DNA from: Echiichthys vipera
Lineage: Eukaryota; Chordata; Actinopteri; Perciformes; Trachinidae
Length of the DNA: 64,000 nucleotides
Reading direction: 5' to 3'
NCBI GenBank assembly: GCA_963691815.1
Contig: OY829660.1
Location: forward strand, 28,150,172 to 28,214,171
A program made the position numbers and the translations under genes. Below are positions 24,426 to 34,173 of this stretch, piece by piece. Each line of letters begins with the position of its first letter. The first letter of the stretch is position 1. The notes below the pieces were generated by a model, which saw only the letters and a program-made list of their open reading frames with translations, searched no databases and was not told the origin of the DNA.

Positions 24426-26130
24426 CGAACCTGACGTTGAGAGCACTGTTGTGAGGGCCTGGTGATCGGTCCTGATGGTGAAATGACGGCCATAGACATA
24501 CATGTGCCACCGCTCACATGCCCAAACACAAGCCAATGCTTCACGTTCGCCAACGGAGTACCGCTGCTCAGTGGGTGTCAGGGCCCGAGATGCAAAGGCG
24601 ATTGGCCTCTCTGTGCCATCATGAAGCTGTGATAGGACAGCTCCAACTGCAGCAGTGGAGGCGTCGCAGGTTATGAAAGTTGGGCTGGAGAGGCTGAAAT
24701 GGGCGAGGACCGGAGGTGAAGTCAATTGCGTTTTCAGCATGGAAAAGGACTCAGTGCACTGTGGTGACCAGTCCCACGGCTCCTCCTTCTTCAGGAGTTG
24801 GCGGAGGGGTGCTGTCGTTTGTGAGTAGTTGGGCAGGAAACGCAAATAATAAGCCGTCATTCCCAGGAATGATGCAACCTGTGTGGTGGAGGTTGGTTCG
24901 GGGATGCGCTGTATTGCGTCGACGTTGGAAGAGAGAGGTGCAATGCCTTTGGCTGAGAGGCGAAATCCAATAAAGTCCACAGTCGGTACTGAAAAGAGAC
25001 ATTTCTCCCGGTTCAAGGTCAGGTGATGTTTGGTGAGGGCCATAAACACTCTGTGCAAGCGGGCATCGTGGGTGGCTTGGTCTGGTCCATGCACCACAAT
25101 GTCATCCAGGTACACTGCTGTCCCCGGGACCCCAGCGAGAATTGTGGACATGACCTTTTGGAAGCAGCTGGGGGCAGAGCTAAGGCCAAACGGCATGCGC
25201 GTGTACCTGAACACCCCAGCGTGTGTCACGAAAGCTGTCAGGTCCCGGCTGGCTGGGTGAAGGGGAACTTGCAGGTAGCCCTGGCGTAAATCCAACTTTG
25301 AGAAGATCATAGATGCATGGAACAGGGAGGTGAGTTCCTCAGCTGTAGGTAAGGGGTATTTATCTGGAATGACAGCTTTGTTGACCCGTCGCAGATCCAC
25401 ACAGACCCGGAGACCCCCTGACTTTTTCTGTGCGACCACCAGGTTTGAGATCCAAGGTGCTGCATTTATTGGCTCAATGATGCCCTCTTCCAGCAGGGAG
25501 GTGAGCTCTGCAGTGACACCCTCCCGGAAGGCGAGTGGCAGGCGCCTGAGGGGTTGAATAGCTGGTGTCACGGCAGGGTCAACCAGGGGTCGATGGGTGA
25601 ATGCTGTCAAGCAGCCTAGGCCGTCGAACAGCGCTGGCCACTGCTGGTGCATGGTTGGGGAGACCTGCATTATAGCCCTTCCACTATTGTCCATCAGAGA
25701 GAAGCCCAGTGCAATAAAGAGATCAAGACCGAGAAGGTTGGTTCCCTGCTTAGCCACATGAAAGGGGAAGGAGGGAAGGTGCGACGTACCGTAGCGGACA
25801 GGCAGGTCCAGGGTGCCCACTATTTCAATGGCAGAATTTGCATATCCCCGCAAGCTTGTGGATGGGGGTCCCAGTGGCATGCGGGAAAAGAATTTCCTGT
25901 ATGTGGCCAAATTGAGGAGCGATGCTGCAGCTGCTGTATCCAGGATGAGTGGCATGCTCACCTCCCCCAGCTGTAATGTGCAAGTTTTGAACGACACTCG
26001 TGTAGAACGGACATTACTAATTTCTGTATATCCAGAAGTGGGCTTGGGGAGCCTGTGCTGCTGTGCCACATTGTTTGGGGCCGAACGACAAACTTTAGCA
26101 AAGTGGTTTAGTTTAGGGAAAGCTTTAGAC
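24357..26130 (-). pseudogene. Gypsy pol: protease, reverse transcriptase, RNase H (long open frame)
   Basis: About 590 uninterrupted codons. The aspartic protease lies near residues 40-130 of the open part with LILDTAAAASLLN, where the usual D-[ST]-G reads D-T-A. RT follows with VCVDLRRVNKAVIPDKYP, DLRQGYLQVPLHP, MPFGLSSAPSCFQ and the catalytic TAVYLDDIVVHG. RNase H carries TCDASTAAVGAVLSQ and ERWHMYVYG. It normally copies element RNA in cytoplasmic particles. A frameshift inside RNase H (about 24405) ends it. The long intact RT argues for fairly recent activity. Confidence 0.9.
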
Positions 26131-26139
26131 CTCTAGTGG

Positions 26140-26580
26140 AAGATTTCGTGTCTGCAACTAACTGCCAAGAGAGCAAGATAAAAGATTAAAGTTTATTACA
26201 AGCCACATTAGACCCTGACTCAATGATTATTAGCATTTAAATTATAATTTAAGCAGCTAAACTGCCTTACTGCTATATGTAACTTTAAAACATATGAAAG
26301 AAAATTTATTCGAGTACTTTACTCAATAAACCTGAGAAATTAGCATTTAACTGGAGTACTGTGTACTTAATATTTTGGATGCATTATGAGAATAAAATGT
26401 GTAATATGTAAAATAAAAGAACAGAACTTAATGCATAAATGTTGCCATATTCCAAGTACAAGTACTTAAATTTTTTATCTTACTGCAAATAAATAAATTG
26501 AATTTTTTGAAAGACTCCCCAAGGATGATATTGATACTTCAGTGAAGTATCCTCCAGGCTTGAGTACTTTCCCACCTGTT
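26140..26580. other. AT-rich stretch, no gene
   Basis: No coding motif. Several AGTACTT/ACTCAATAAA-type words recall the dispersed repeat at 8.1 kb, so part may be a decayed MITE. The left border coincides with the truncated gypsy and the right with a minisatellite. Confidence 0.5.
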
Positions 26581-26585
26581 TTCCT

Positions 26586-26868
26586 CTGTACGGGAGGGTT
26601 ACGGAGGAGAGTTACGGAGGAGAGTTACGGGAGGGTTACGGGAGGGTTACGGAGGAGAGTTACGGGAGGGTTACGGGAGGGTTACGGAGGAGAGTTACGG
26701 GAGGGTTACGGAGGAGTGTTACGGGAGGGTTACGGAGGAGAATTACGGGAGGGTTACGGAGGAGAGTTACGGGAGGGATACGGAGGAGAGTTACGTGAGG
26801 GTTACGGAGGACAGTTACGGGAGGGTTACGGAGGAGTGACCGAGGAGAGTGACCGAGGAGAGTGACCC
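26586..26868. repeat. GGTTACGGAGGAG minisatellite
   Basis: About 280 bases built from alternating short units, GGGAGGGTTACG and GAGGAGAGTTACG, giving a composite period of about 24-25 bases with irregular order. CpG-containing and strongly purine-rich on the plus strand. The glycine/arginine-rich open frame through it is an artefact. It lies just left of the putative leader of the SCAN-gag gypsy and may have been part of its LTR. Confidence 0.9.
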
Positions 26869-27665
26869 TGAGTACCTCGAGGAGAGATTATTGCCGTGTT
26901 CCCTTTCTTTTGTGCGATTACGTTTGTTTAAGTTTTGTCCGTGTGCTACATTAAAAATGAACTGTCGAATTGAGTCCGAACGTAACTGAGTGTCGGATCG
27001 CTGGGAGCGAGCTGACCAAGTGACGGGCGTTGAAGGAGGCCGACGGAGAAGCAGGTGAGCCCACACACTTCACCCCCTAACCTGGCAGCCGAATCGTTCC
27101 CCTTTAGAACTTATGAACAGGCAGCCAAGCCTCGGAAGCCCTAGATGCGAGTGTATGCCTATTTGGAAATGGTAAGATACACGGGGTTGTTTTGGCTGTG
27201 TAATATAAATGGGGCTCGTCCGGGATTTGAATGACAGTGTGGGCATTTGTTTGTTGCATTAGCAAGTAGCCTGCTACTAAAGCGTACGGTAGCGTTGCTG
27301 AAGTTATCGGTATTTTACCGTAGTTTCATCAAGTATAGTCTTAAACTCTGTCTGTGAGTGGGAAAGACACCGGAGTTGATATTTCAGCACATTAAAAAGT
27401 GTGCGCAGCCAGGTTTAAAGAGGTGTGTACAGCTTATGGGTGGACAAGCCGCTCAGTTTTAGTATCACCGCAGACAGAGTTGAAGGGAGGTAAAGTCAAA
27501 ATAAATAAGAAATAAATGAAAAAATAAATAATAATAATTAAAAAAATTCAACTTAATAAAATAAAAAAAATAAAAAAATGAATGAGGTTAGATCAATAAA
27601 ATGTACATGTTTGCTTGAGTGGTAGTGGACATGGTAGGTAGTGTAGCTGTGAATATAGGGACAAT
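26869..27665 (+). mobile_element. 5' LTR/leader of Gmr1-type gypsy (continues at 32497)
   Basis: Non-coding. At 27211 it contains TGGGGCTCGTCCGGGAT, which differs by one missing G from a tRNA-Pro primer site, preceded by an AT-rich end (GTAATATAAA). An alternative primer-site-like stretch, TGGCAGCCGAA, is at 27086. The LTR start is not defined; the CA end expected of an LTR is not evident. The right border is the Harbinger insertion, and the same unit resumes at 32497 with a leader and the gag start. Confidence 0.55.
27211..27227 (+). promoter_or_regulatory. Candidate tRNA-Pro primer binding site
   Basis: TGGGGCTCGTCCGGGAT matches the complement of the tRNA-Pro 3' end except for one missing G. 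It would prime minus-strand synthesis of the LTR element whose gag starts at 32671. The LTR end just upstream is not clear, so this is a candidate. Confidence 0.55.
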
Positions 27666-27928
27666 GGGCCTCATTTATCAATCTTGCGTGAAAACGGGCT
27701 GAGATCTGAGCGCAGAATTGGTCGTATGACAGGACCCACGTGTGATTTATGAAACATTCGTATCGGACCAATCTCAGCTTACGAATGAGCGGGCCTTGAT
27801 AAATGCGGCGGCTGAATTCGATCGTCATTAACATGTTACGCCCTTAAATATTCCTGGTTCGGAGGCCTCGCCCACTGAGGTCAAACATGCAGAGGAGAAA
27901 CGCTGGGAAGAAAAGACACTTTTCCGAC

Positions 27929-28410
27929 TGTTAAAGAAATGTATGAAATATTATCATAAGTGTTCTTTTCATGCATATAATCAAAAGTGTTTTGCTTCAA
28001 AGTGTGTGTTCCAAAGTATGTGCCTGCATGTCTGAACCAATTATATTTGACCCGTCCGGGGAAAGACAGATAAGGCGTTACCTCCCTAGAAAAAACTGTG
28101 TGAAGCTTGGTGAGCAATACCACCTGTGACCTTGTGGAAATCTTGTGTGGAAGATATAACCTGTATGTAACTGGTTAATGATTATTCATGTACTCTTTAA
28201 TAAAAAGACACGGAGAGGGAACGGACGTCAGAAGGGAATTTGCAGAGGGACAAGCCAGACAGAGCTTGTTGACCTCCTCCCTTCTCCGTGTCGATACGTA
28301 AAAATCTCTGTCTCTGGCTTTGATGAAAGGGGTTACTTTTGCATAGGAAGTACCAGGAAGTCAAAACAACAAATGTGTTGTTTTGTCAAGACAACAGAAA
28401 TATTTTGACA
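27929..28410 (+). repeat. ERV 5' LTR
   Basis: 482 bases, TG...CA. A polyadenylation hexamer AATAAA is at 28199-28204, and a TATA-like AGATATAACC about 45 bases before it. The last 160 bases recur at 31450-31599 with few differences. The sequence just outside is Harbinger. Confidence 0.88.
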
Positions 28411-28413
28411 TTT

Positions 28414-28431
28414 TGGTCCTTTGAGCCGGAT
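28414..28431 (+). promoter_or_regulatory. Primer binding site, tRNA-Tyr type
   Basis: TGGTCCTTTGAGCCGGAT begins three bases after the LTR. It matches the complement of the vertebrate tRNA-Tyr 3' end (TGGTCCTTCGAGCCGGAT) at all but one position. This fixes the LTR border and orientation. Confidence 0.8.
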
Positions 28432-29312
28432 CTCATCACTGCAGAAAAAAGGGTGACTGACGAGACGGCTGCAAAGACTGTGCACAGCGAAGTCTGGCGG
28501 AAAAACCTGCCGCTGGACAAAGACCACCTTTCAACGTGGCCAGACGGACCCCTCATCCATCCTTTCAACGCAGCAAACGAGATCCGAGCCAGGAAAGGGG
28601 AGACATTCATCACGAAAAGGTCAGAGACTAAAGAGAACAGGGAGCAGGAGTCTCCACAGTAGATATCTAAAAAAGTGTGCATGGTTGTAGATCTACAAAG
28701 TGTGTGTGTGAATGATTGTTGTATGAAAAGGAATTTGGTCTGTTCAGCAGTATTTGGGCCTGAAACCTAATGGTGTAAACAGAAAGCCTATTTGCTAGCT
28801 CTAATAGATTAGATTGCATTAAGGACATTAGGTGAAGGGACTAGGGATCTAAAACGCAGATTTATTCCTGGGATAGAACCCCCAGACTGGGTCCGCAAGG
28901 AACAATAAGTTCTTTGTAGAAGCTTGACACAGTGGGAATTATCTGCGGTCCAGGGAAATTTCCCTGAGTCCTGGATCACGCAGTAACGTGATGCAATGGG
29001 ATAAAACAGTAAAAATTTGAAGGCCGGCTGAACACACAAAAAATAACTGCACTACAAGATGCAATTAAAAAAAAAAAAAGACCAAAAAGAATCCAAAAAA
29101 GATGAAACAAGAAGGGTATGAGGATACGGAGTATTGGATGAAGGCTGTGGAGAAAAGAAAAAGTAAAAGACAGATACTTGAAAGTGTAGAGAAAGCTAAA
29201 GCAAAAGAGGTGCTGGTTTATATGAAGGAGCATGAAGAGACAGGGCCAGTGACAGGAAGACAGGAGAGACAGGGATGAGGAAAGTGAAGAAAAAGGAGCT
29301 GCTGCAAAGCCA

Positions 29313-29567
29313 ATGGTTGCTGCAGGGCCAAAGGTCGTAGTGCAGGGATTATGTCAGTACTTTCTTTCAGGACAGGAAGAGGAGATTTACTACCAAGGAG
29401 GTAGGGGTAGAGGAGGTTTCAGAGAGAGCATAACAGACAGGGACACAGGGGAAGTGCTGTTAAATTATCAGGACCTGCTCTCTATGCATAGTATAAAACC
29501 AGAGGTAATTTTGTATGTGAACGGTAAACCTATTACCTTTTTATGTGACATAGGCGGACTACCTGCA
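29313..29567 (+). pseudogene. ERV protease remnant
   Basis: The frame contains VILYVNGKPITFLCDIGG, in which the retroviral active site D-[ST]-G reads D-I-G. A glycine/arginine-rich stretch precedes it. It is cut by the LINE-tail insertion at 29568. With the altered active site and truncation it cannot function. Confidence 0.65.
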
Positions 29568-29742
29568 GATAGATAGATAAATAGATAGATAAATAAATAG
29601 ATAGATAGATAACTTTATTTATCCCAGAGGGGAAATAAGGTCATCGTAGCAGCGGTACAAAAATAAAAAATAAAATACAATATAAAATACAAAATATGAA
29701 CTATAATAGGAGTACTGTATCGCAGATACATACTATATTACA
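29568..29742 (-). repeat. GATA run plus LINE 3' tail inserted in ERV
   Basis: A GATA/AATA repeat is followed by ACTTTATTTATCCCAGAGG, the reverse of the usual '...GGGATAAATAAAG' 3' end of Rex1-like fish LINEs, and then AT-rich sequence. It interrupts the ERV pol region. Confidence 0.6.
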
Positions 29743-30039
29743 ATATGCTATATGGATACCAGGGTTTAAACAAATCAAACAAGTGTCACTGTGAAATCTG
29801 CCAGTGGAAAGCTGACTCAGGTGCCAGAGACAGAACCCATGTGGATAAGAGACCCAGATCCACCTGGACTGTCTTGTCAGCGGTCCATCTTAATGTTTCC
29901 AGAATGTCCAGTCAACCTGTTGGGCAGACACGCTTGTTGTTGTTAGGACTCGCACGAATACCTACACCTGGACCAAATAGAGAATACAAAGCTAACCTAG
30001 AGAAAGGCACTCCTGCTAAAATCACTGTAACTTATTTGT

Positions 30040-30618
30040 ATGGAGATTCAGAAAGTACAACAAAGGGCACCAAACGTCCCCAATCCACACACATTGCTTA
30101 ATTCTATGGATCCAAATGCAAAGTATTTTTCGGTCATAGACCTAAGCAATGCGTTCTGGTCAATTCCAATTCATAAAGATAGCCAACATTGGTTCTCATT
30201 TACGTTTAAAAACAAACGATATACATTCACAAGGTTAGCACAAGGCTATTGTGAAAGTCCCACAATTTTTGCTGAAGCAATTGCCAATTGTCTAGCAGAC
30301 TTCAATCCCCCTAGAGGGAGCCAAATCCTCTCATATGTAGATGATATCATAATAAACTCCACAACAAAAGCGGATTGTAAAGAAAACACGTTATCTTTAC
30401 TCAAATTTCTTGCCGAAACTGGCAACAAAGTGAGTAAAAGTAAATTACAATTTTGGAAACAAGAAGTGAAATACCTAGGTCACACGTTGACCCAAAATGG
30501 CAAAACAGTAAATCAAGAAACAAAAACAGCCATTTTGTCTGCATCAAGACCAATAACAAAAAGGCACATGAAGTCCTTCTTAGGGCTTTGCAACTACTGC
30601 CGAATGTGGGTAATGGAT
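30040..30618 (+). pseudogene. ERV reverse transcriptase domain
   Basis: About 190 codons. FSVIDLSNAFWSIPIHKDSQ carries the first catalytic Asp, FTRLAQGYCESPTIF is the conserved substrate-binding region, and LSYVDDIIINS carries the YVDD pair. A connection-type end follows (VKYLGHTLTQNGK, MKSFLGLCNYCR). A TAA ends the frame, and the same frame resumes at 30622. The motif set is retroviral-type, unlike the YLDD gypsy copy at 25 kb. Confidence 0.85.
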
Positions 30619-30621
30619 TAA

Positions 30622-31449
30622 CCAGAAGTAACAAGACCTCTGCTTGATCTCATTTACTCTACACCTATGGCACTAACAGATAAAATAATTTGGACAGGAA
30701 CGGCAGATAAAGCATTTTGTAACATAAAACAAATGCTGGCAGGAACAATGGTACTTGCCTTACCAAACTATGATAAACGTTTTATCCAAACTGTGGACTG
30801 TAAAAATGGATTCATGACGTCAGTGTTATTACAATTACATGGGCAAAAGCACAAAATATTAGCCTACTATTCAACGCAACTGGACCCAGTGGCTAGAGCA
30901 TCCCCGCCTTGTGTTCAGGCTGTGATCGCAGCAGCAATGGCTGTACAGGCCTCTGCGGAAGTAGTATTATTTCACCCAATAACACTACAAGTGCCACATG
31001 CAGTAGCAGCCCTGTTATTACAAACAAAAATGACCTTTCTATCACCTGCCAGACATCTGTCATGCATGACTACACTTCTGTCGCAACCACATCTCAATAT
31101 AGAAAGGAGCACAACATTTAATCCAGCTACGCTGATACCAGTATCAATAGATGGCACTAAACATGATTGTCTGCATGAAACACAGTTAGTGTATAAACCA
31201 CGTCCTGATTTATTAGACACACCCTTGATACATGGCCATATAGTATTTGTTGATGGTTCTGCACGTAAGAATGCACAAGGACAAAATTGTGTAGGCTACG
31301 CTGTAACAACTATAGATAAATGTCTAAAAACAGGGAAATTACCATCTAATTTATCGGCACAGGCCGCTGAAATAGTAGCATTAACTGAAGCATGTAAATT
31401 ATTTCAAAATAAGGATGTAACAATTTACACAGATAGCCAATTTGCATAA
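30622..31449 (+). pseudogene. ERV connection and RNase H domains, truncated
   Basis: It begins PEVTRPLLDLIYSTPMALTD and runs through TVDCKNGFMTSVLLQ, a typical retroviral connection. RNase H follows, with VFVDGSARKNAQGQ, AAEIVALTEA and TIYTDSQFA, which include the first Asp, the Glu and the second Asp. The domain is cut immediately after, where a deletion joins it to the 3' LTR. Confidence 0.85.
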
Positions 31450-31599
31450 GCCAGACAGAGCTTGTTGACCTCCTCCCTTCTCCGTGTCGATACGTAAAAA
31501 TCTCTGTCTCTGGCTTTGAAGAAAGGGGTTACTTTTGCATAGGAAGTACCAGGAAGTCTCCATGTGTTGTTTTGTCAAGACAACAGAAATATTTTGACA
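31450..31599 (+). repeat. ERV 3' LTR remnant
   Basis: 150 bases matching the end of the 5' LTR, from GCCAGACAGAGCTTGTTGAC to TTTTGACA. The start of the LTR is missing. At the junction AAGCCAGACA is shared between the pol side and the LTR, suggesting a short-homology deletion. Confidence 0.88.
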
Positions 31600-31964
31600 C
31601 CGACACACAGATCGGAATCCTGACATTCGAGATGGAGCAAAATAAAGATGTGTTTTTTGGCAGTCTTAAGAGTGGAATAAGAGGGGCCCAAAAAAAAGAA
31701 TAACGGAGGCAGTCAACCCGAAGCAGCGCTCCACTGTGACCCGTGTGCGCCTGTGCGTGTGTGCCTACTGCTGAACCTGCGCTCCTGCTCTGTAGCGGGG
31801 TTTGCAAGCGGGGTTATTAGGTATTCCGTTAGAGGATAACCTTTGTCGTCTAGAAGAACCATACCAAGATGTTAATCATCTGATACCTTGTTTGATTTAA
31901 TGCAATTTATCAAGGGTAGCCACCAACCGAGGAGATGACTTTGGCGCTGCAGTGCGCTTTCCTT

Positions 31965-32025
31965 TTCATTCATTCATCTTCAACCTTGTCCCTGTCGGGG
32001 TAGCGGGGGGCTGGAGCCGAGGTTT
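31965..32025 (-). repeat. LINE-tail repeat inside Harbinger
   Basis: ATTCATTCATCTTCAAC followed by GTCCCTGTCGGGGTAGCGG, the reverse of the tail seen at 63270-63335. The related Harbinger copy carries the same tail at the same place (49345-49420). Confidence 0.75.
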
Positions 32026-32211
32026 TTTTAAAATATAAAAGAATCGTGTGTCCCCCCCTGGCCATCTGGCCACCACGTTAAAAAGCGATAGCTTGGCATC
32101 ACAAATCACCTGCACATTTATCGAGTGGTAGTTTTTGCGATTGATGAATGCGTAATCATTCATGGATGGTGCCTTCAGACGCACATGAGTACAATCAATC
32201 GCTCCAACCAC
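31966..32211 (-). pseudogene. Harbinger (HARBI1-like) transposase fragment
   Basis: The minus strand reads MVGAIDCTHVRLKAPS, then NRKNYHSINVQVICDAKLSL and FNVVARWPGG, the DDE nuclease of PIF/Harbinger transposases (first Asp in AIDCTH, second in CDA). After GGDTRFF it runs into a LINE-tail repeat at 31965-32025, so the C-terminus with the last acidic residue is lost. Confidence 0.85.
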
Positions 32212-32670
32212 AATTTTTATTTTTTTTTATGCGTTTTACAATCCGTTTTGATCTGTTCTTAATATGTGACTGCTTATGCTTAATGACAGCTGAGGTTTGT
32301 TAATTATTTTCAGCCAGGTTTTGCTGTGCTGCACCGCAGATACACAGGCTCAAATTTGCGTACACGACCTCAGACCAGACGTGAGATTTGATCGTAGCTC
32401 CCGCTCACGTCCAAATTGATAAATGCCGAAGTTTGCCAGGAAATGGTCGTACGCACGTTTTTCTGCCGTACGTTCGTTTGATAAATGAGGGCCAATGACT
32501 TCAGGGATTTTCGTCTATTCTGGTACTGAGGAGTAGGTAAGGCTGGGAGTTTGGATTGAGTTGGGGAACGGATGTTGTGTATGCGATTTTCGGTGAGGTC
32601 GATAGCTGTAAAGCAGTGCTGTGAGAAGAAATACTTTCTGCGTTCGTTAAGCAGCATAGCATTAGATGCA

Positions 32671-33452
32671 ATGGCGAATGAGGCAGTTCCTGTGGCCGTC
32701 AATGGGCTGACCAGGGAGCAATTTTGGTGGCTGAAGAAGAATCAGCTTATTGCTATGGCCGAGGAAGAAGAAGTTTTGCTAGAAAAGGACCTGACCAAGC
32801 CAGCAATAGCAGCCTGTTTGATTGATGTCCTACAGTTAGAGGAAATGTGGTCACAGCAGGATAGAGAAAAGGAAATCCAACGATGCCAGAAGGAAAAGGA
32901 ACTTGAACGACAAGAAAGGGAAAACCAACGCCGTGAGAAGGAAAAGGATAGAGCCCACCAGGAGAAGTTGGCAAGGTTGGAGGTGGTGAAAGCTTCTGCG
33001 ATGGGACATAGCGCTGAGCACAGGTTTGACATTAACCGACCTCACAGTTTCATGCCAGTTTTTGATTAAAGCGCTGTTGACATTTTCTTTGAAATGTTCG
33101 AGAAGGTTGCTATAGAAAGTGATTGGCCCAAAGAAAAGTGGCCACTGTTAGTTCAAAGCGTGCTTACTGGAAAAGCTCAGAGAGCAGTGGCGGCTTTGGA
33201 CGGCCAAGAAGGCCTTGAATATGATGCTTTGAGAAAAGCTGTTTGGAAGCGTACGGCAGTGTACCAGAGGCCTATAGGAAATTGTTCCATGAGTTGAGAC
33301 GGCAGCAGGGTGAATCAAACTTGGACCTGTGGCGAAGGCAAGCGGTTGCATTTGATCGCTGGGCTAATTCTTGTAATGCCTTTAATTACCAGCAATTAAG
33401 AGATCTACTACTACTTGAGCAGTTTAAAGTCAGTGTCCCCAGGGAGATGTAG
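32671..33452 (+). pseudogene. Gypsy gag with SCAN-like capsid
   Basis: Starts at ATGGCGAATGAGG (a 5' extension to 32572 is less likely). Residues 65-105 are a highly charged coiled coil (EREN, RREKEKDRAH). The capsid part reads FEKVAIESDWPKEKWPLLVQ, LTGKAQRAVAALDG, then after a shift AYRKLFHELRRQQGESNLDL and LLLLEQFKVSVPREM, the SCAN/Gmr1 gag pattern. A TAA at 33067, a shift near 33245 and a TAG at 33450 break it. Confidence 0.8.
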
Positions 33453-33473
33453 GTCTATCTCAATGCACGTGAG

Positions 33474-33980
33474 GTGCCCAATCCACGGCGTGCAGCAGAG
33501 TTGGCCGATGGTTATGAGGTGGCCCATGGTGGTCATACTGGTGGAATGATACAGGGACACCCCAAGAAAAGAAACAGGGAGGAGAATACCAACAGAGGAG
33601 GTCAGGTGATAGTGGAGTATGGCATCCCACAGTGGCTGACAGGAACCCTCCCTTTCATTCACATCAGCTCTGGCAGGCAGGTTCACAGCTACCCTCGGGT
33701 TGAAATCCCTCTCCCACAAAGGAAATTCAGTGCTACTGGTGTCACAAACTGGGCCAAAAGAAAAATCGGTGTACGAACTTTAATGACCGACGGGGTCCAG
33801 CTAAGCGCGTGGGGTTAGTTTCGAATGGCAGGGAGGCTGTAGATGACAGCGGGGACAGGGATATGAGGGTTTCATCTCTAAAGGGGCTGTTTCTGAGTCA
33901 GCGGGAAGCTTACGGGTGCCAGTCACCATACTTAGGGACACTGGAGCCAAACAAACTTTGCTGAAAAAAGGTGCGGTGGA
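33474..33980 (+). pseudogene. Gypsy nucleocapsid and protease remnant
   Basis: A zinc-knuckle-like CYWCHKLGQKKNRC is read near 33735-33776. It has the C-X2-C-X4-H-X4-C spacing, but Gln replaces His. About 60 codons later comes VTILRDTGAKQTLLKK, a retropepsin start with an intact D-T-G. Sequence past the protease N-terminus is unusual because of the inverted repeat at 33969-34002. Frames shift between the two motifs. Confidence 0.65.
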
Positions 33981-34002
33981 ACTCAGCAGTTCCACCGCAC
34001 CT
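33969..34002. repeat. Perfect 15-bp inverted repeat with 4-base loop
   Basis: AGGTGCGGTGGAACT, then CAGC, then its exact complement AGTTCCACCGCACCT. It lies inside the protease remnant. The RNA could form a stable hairpin. It may be a scar of templated repair, because the right arm encodes sequence not expected in a retropepsin. Confidence 0.9.
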
Positions 34003-34173
34003 ATATCCTGAGGTCTTTCGAGCATGTGTGGTCACCCGTGCCCAGGTGAAGAAAGGGGCACGGAAGCACGGTGAGGCCTTTGTGCCTGCAGAACTGGAAG
34101 GCCAGAAGGACCTCTCCATCGACCTGGCAGACACCATCTTCATTCAGTCGAAGAAGCTCAGGGGCAAGAGAAG

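Larger units (their letters stand above)
22512..26130 (-). mobile_element. Ty3/gypsy element: protease to integrase and 3' LTR, gag missing
   Basis: Order on the minus strand: end of the gag zinc knuckle (KLNHFAKVCRS), protease, RT, RNase H, integrase, polypurine tract (22740-22752) and LTR (22512-22739). Two frameshifts break pol, near 24405 and 23550. The 5' end is cut at about 26130, with no upstream gag or 5' LTR. It lies head-to-tail with the gypsy relic on its left and may have inserted into it. Confidence 0.88.
27929..31599 (+). mobile_element. Endogenous retrovirus, internally deleted (CCGAC repeats)
   Basis: The LTR starts TGTTAAAG and ends TTTTGACA. The 5-bp sequence CCGAC flanks it at 27924-27928 and 31600-31604. 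Order: 5' LTR, tRNA-Tyr-type primer site, decayed leader and gag remnants, protease, RT, RNase H, then a deletion that removed the RNase H end, integrase, any env and the first two-thirds of the 3' LTR. A LINE tail is inserted at 29568. Stops and a protease change show it is inactive. RT and RNase H resemble vertebrate retroviruses rather than gypsy. Described as found; no functional virus is encoded. Confidence 0.88.
27666..32493. mobile_element. PIF/Harbinger-type DNA transposon (AAT repeats), split by an ERV
   Basis: The ends are inverted: GGGCCTCATTTATCAA at the left, and a right end whose complement reads GGCCCTCATTTATCAA. AAT flanks both sides (27663-27665 and 32494-32496), as expected for a 3-bp target site. 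A transposase fragment lies near the right end. A related copy starts at 48763. The retrovirus-like element at 27929-31599 is inserted after about 260 bases. Both flanks belong to the SCAN-gag gypsy. Confidence 0.88.
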
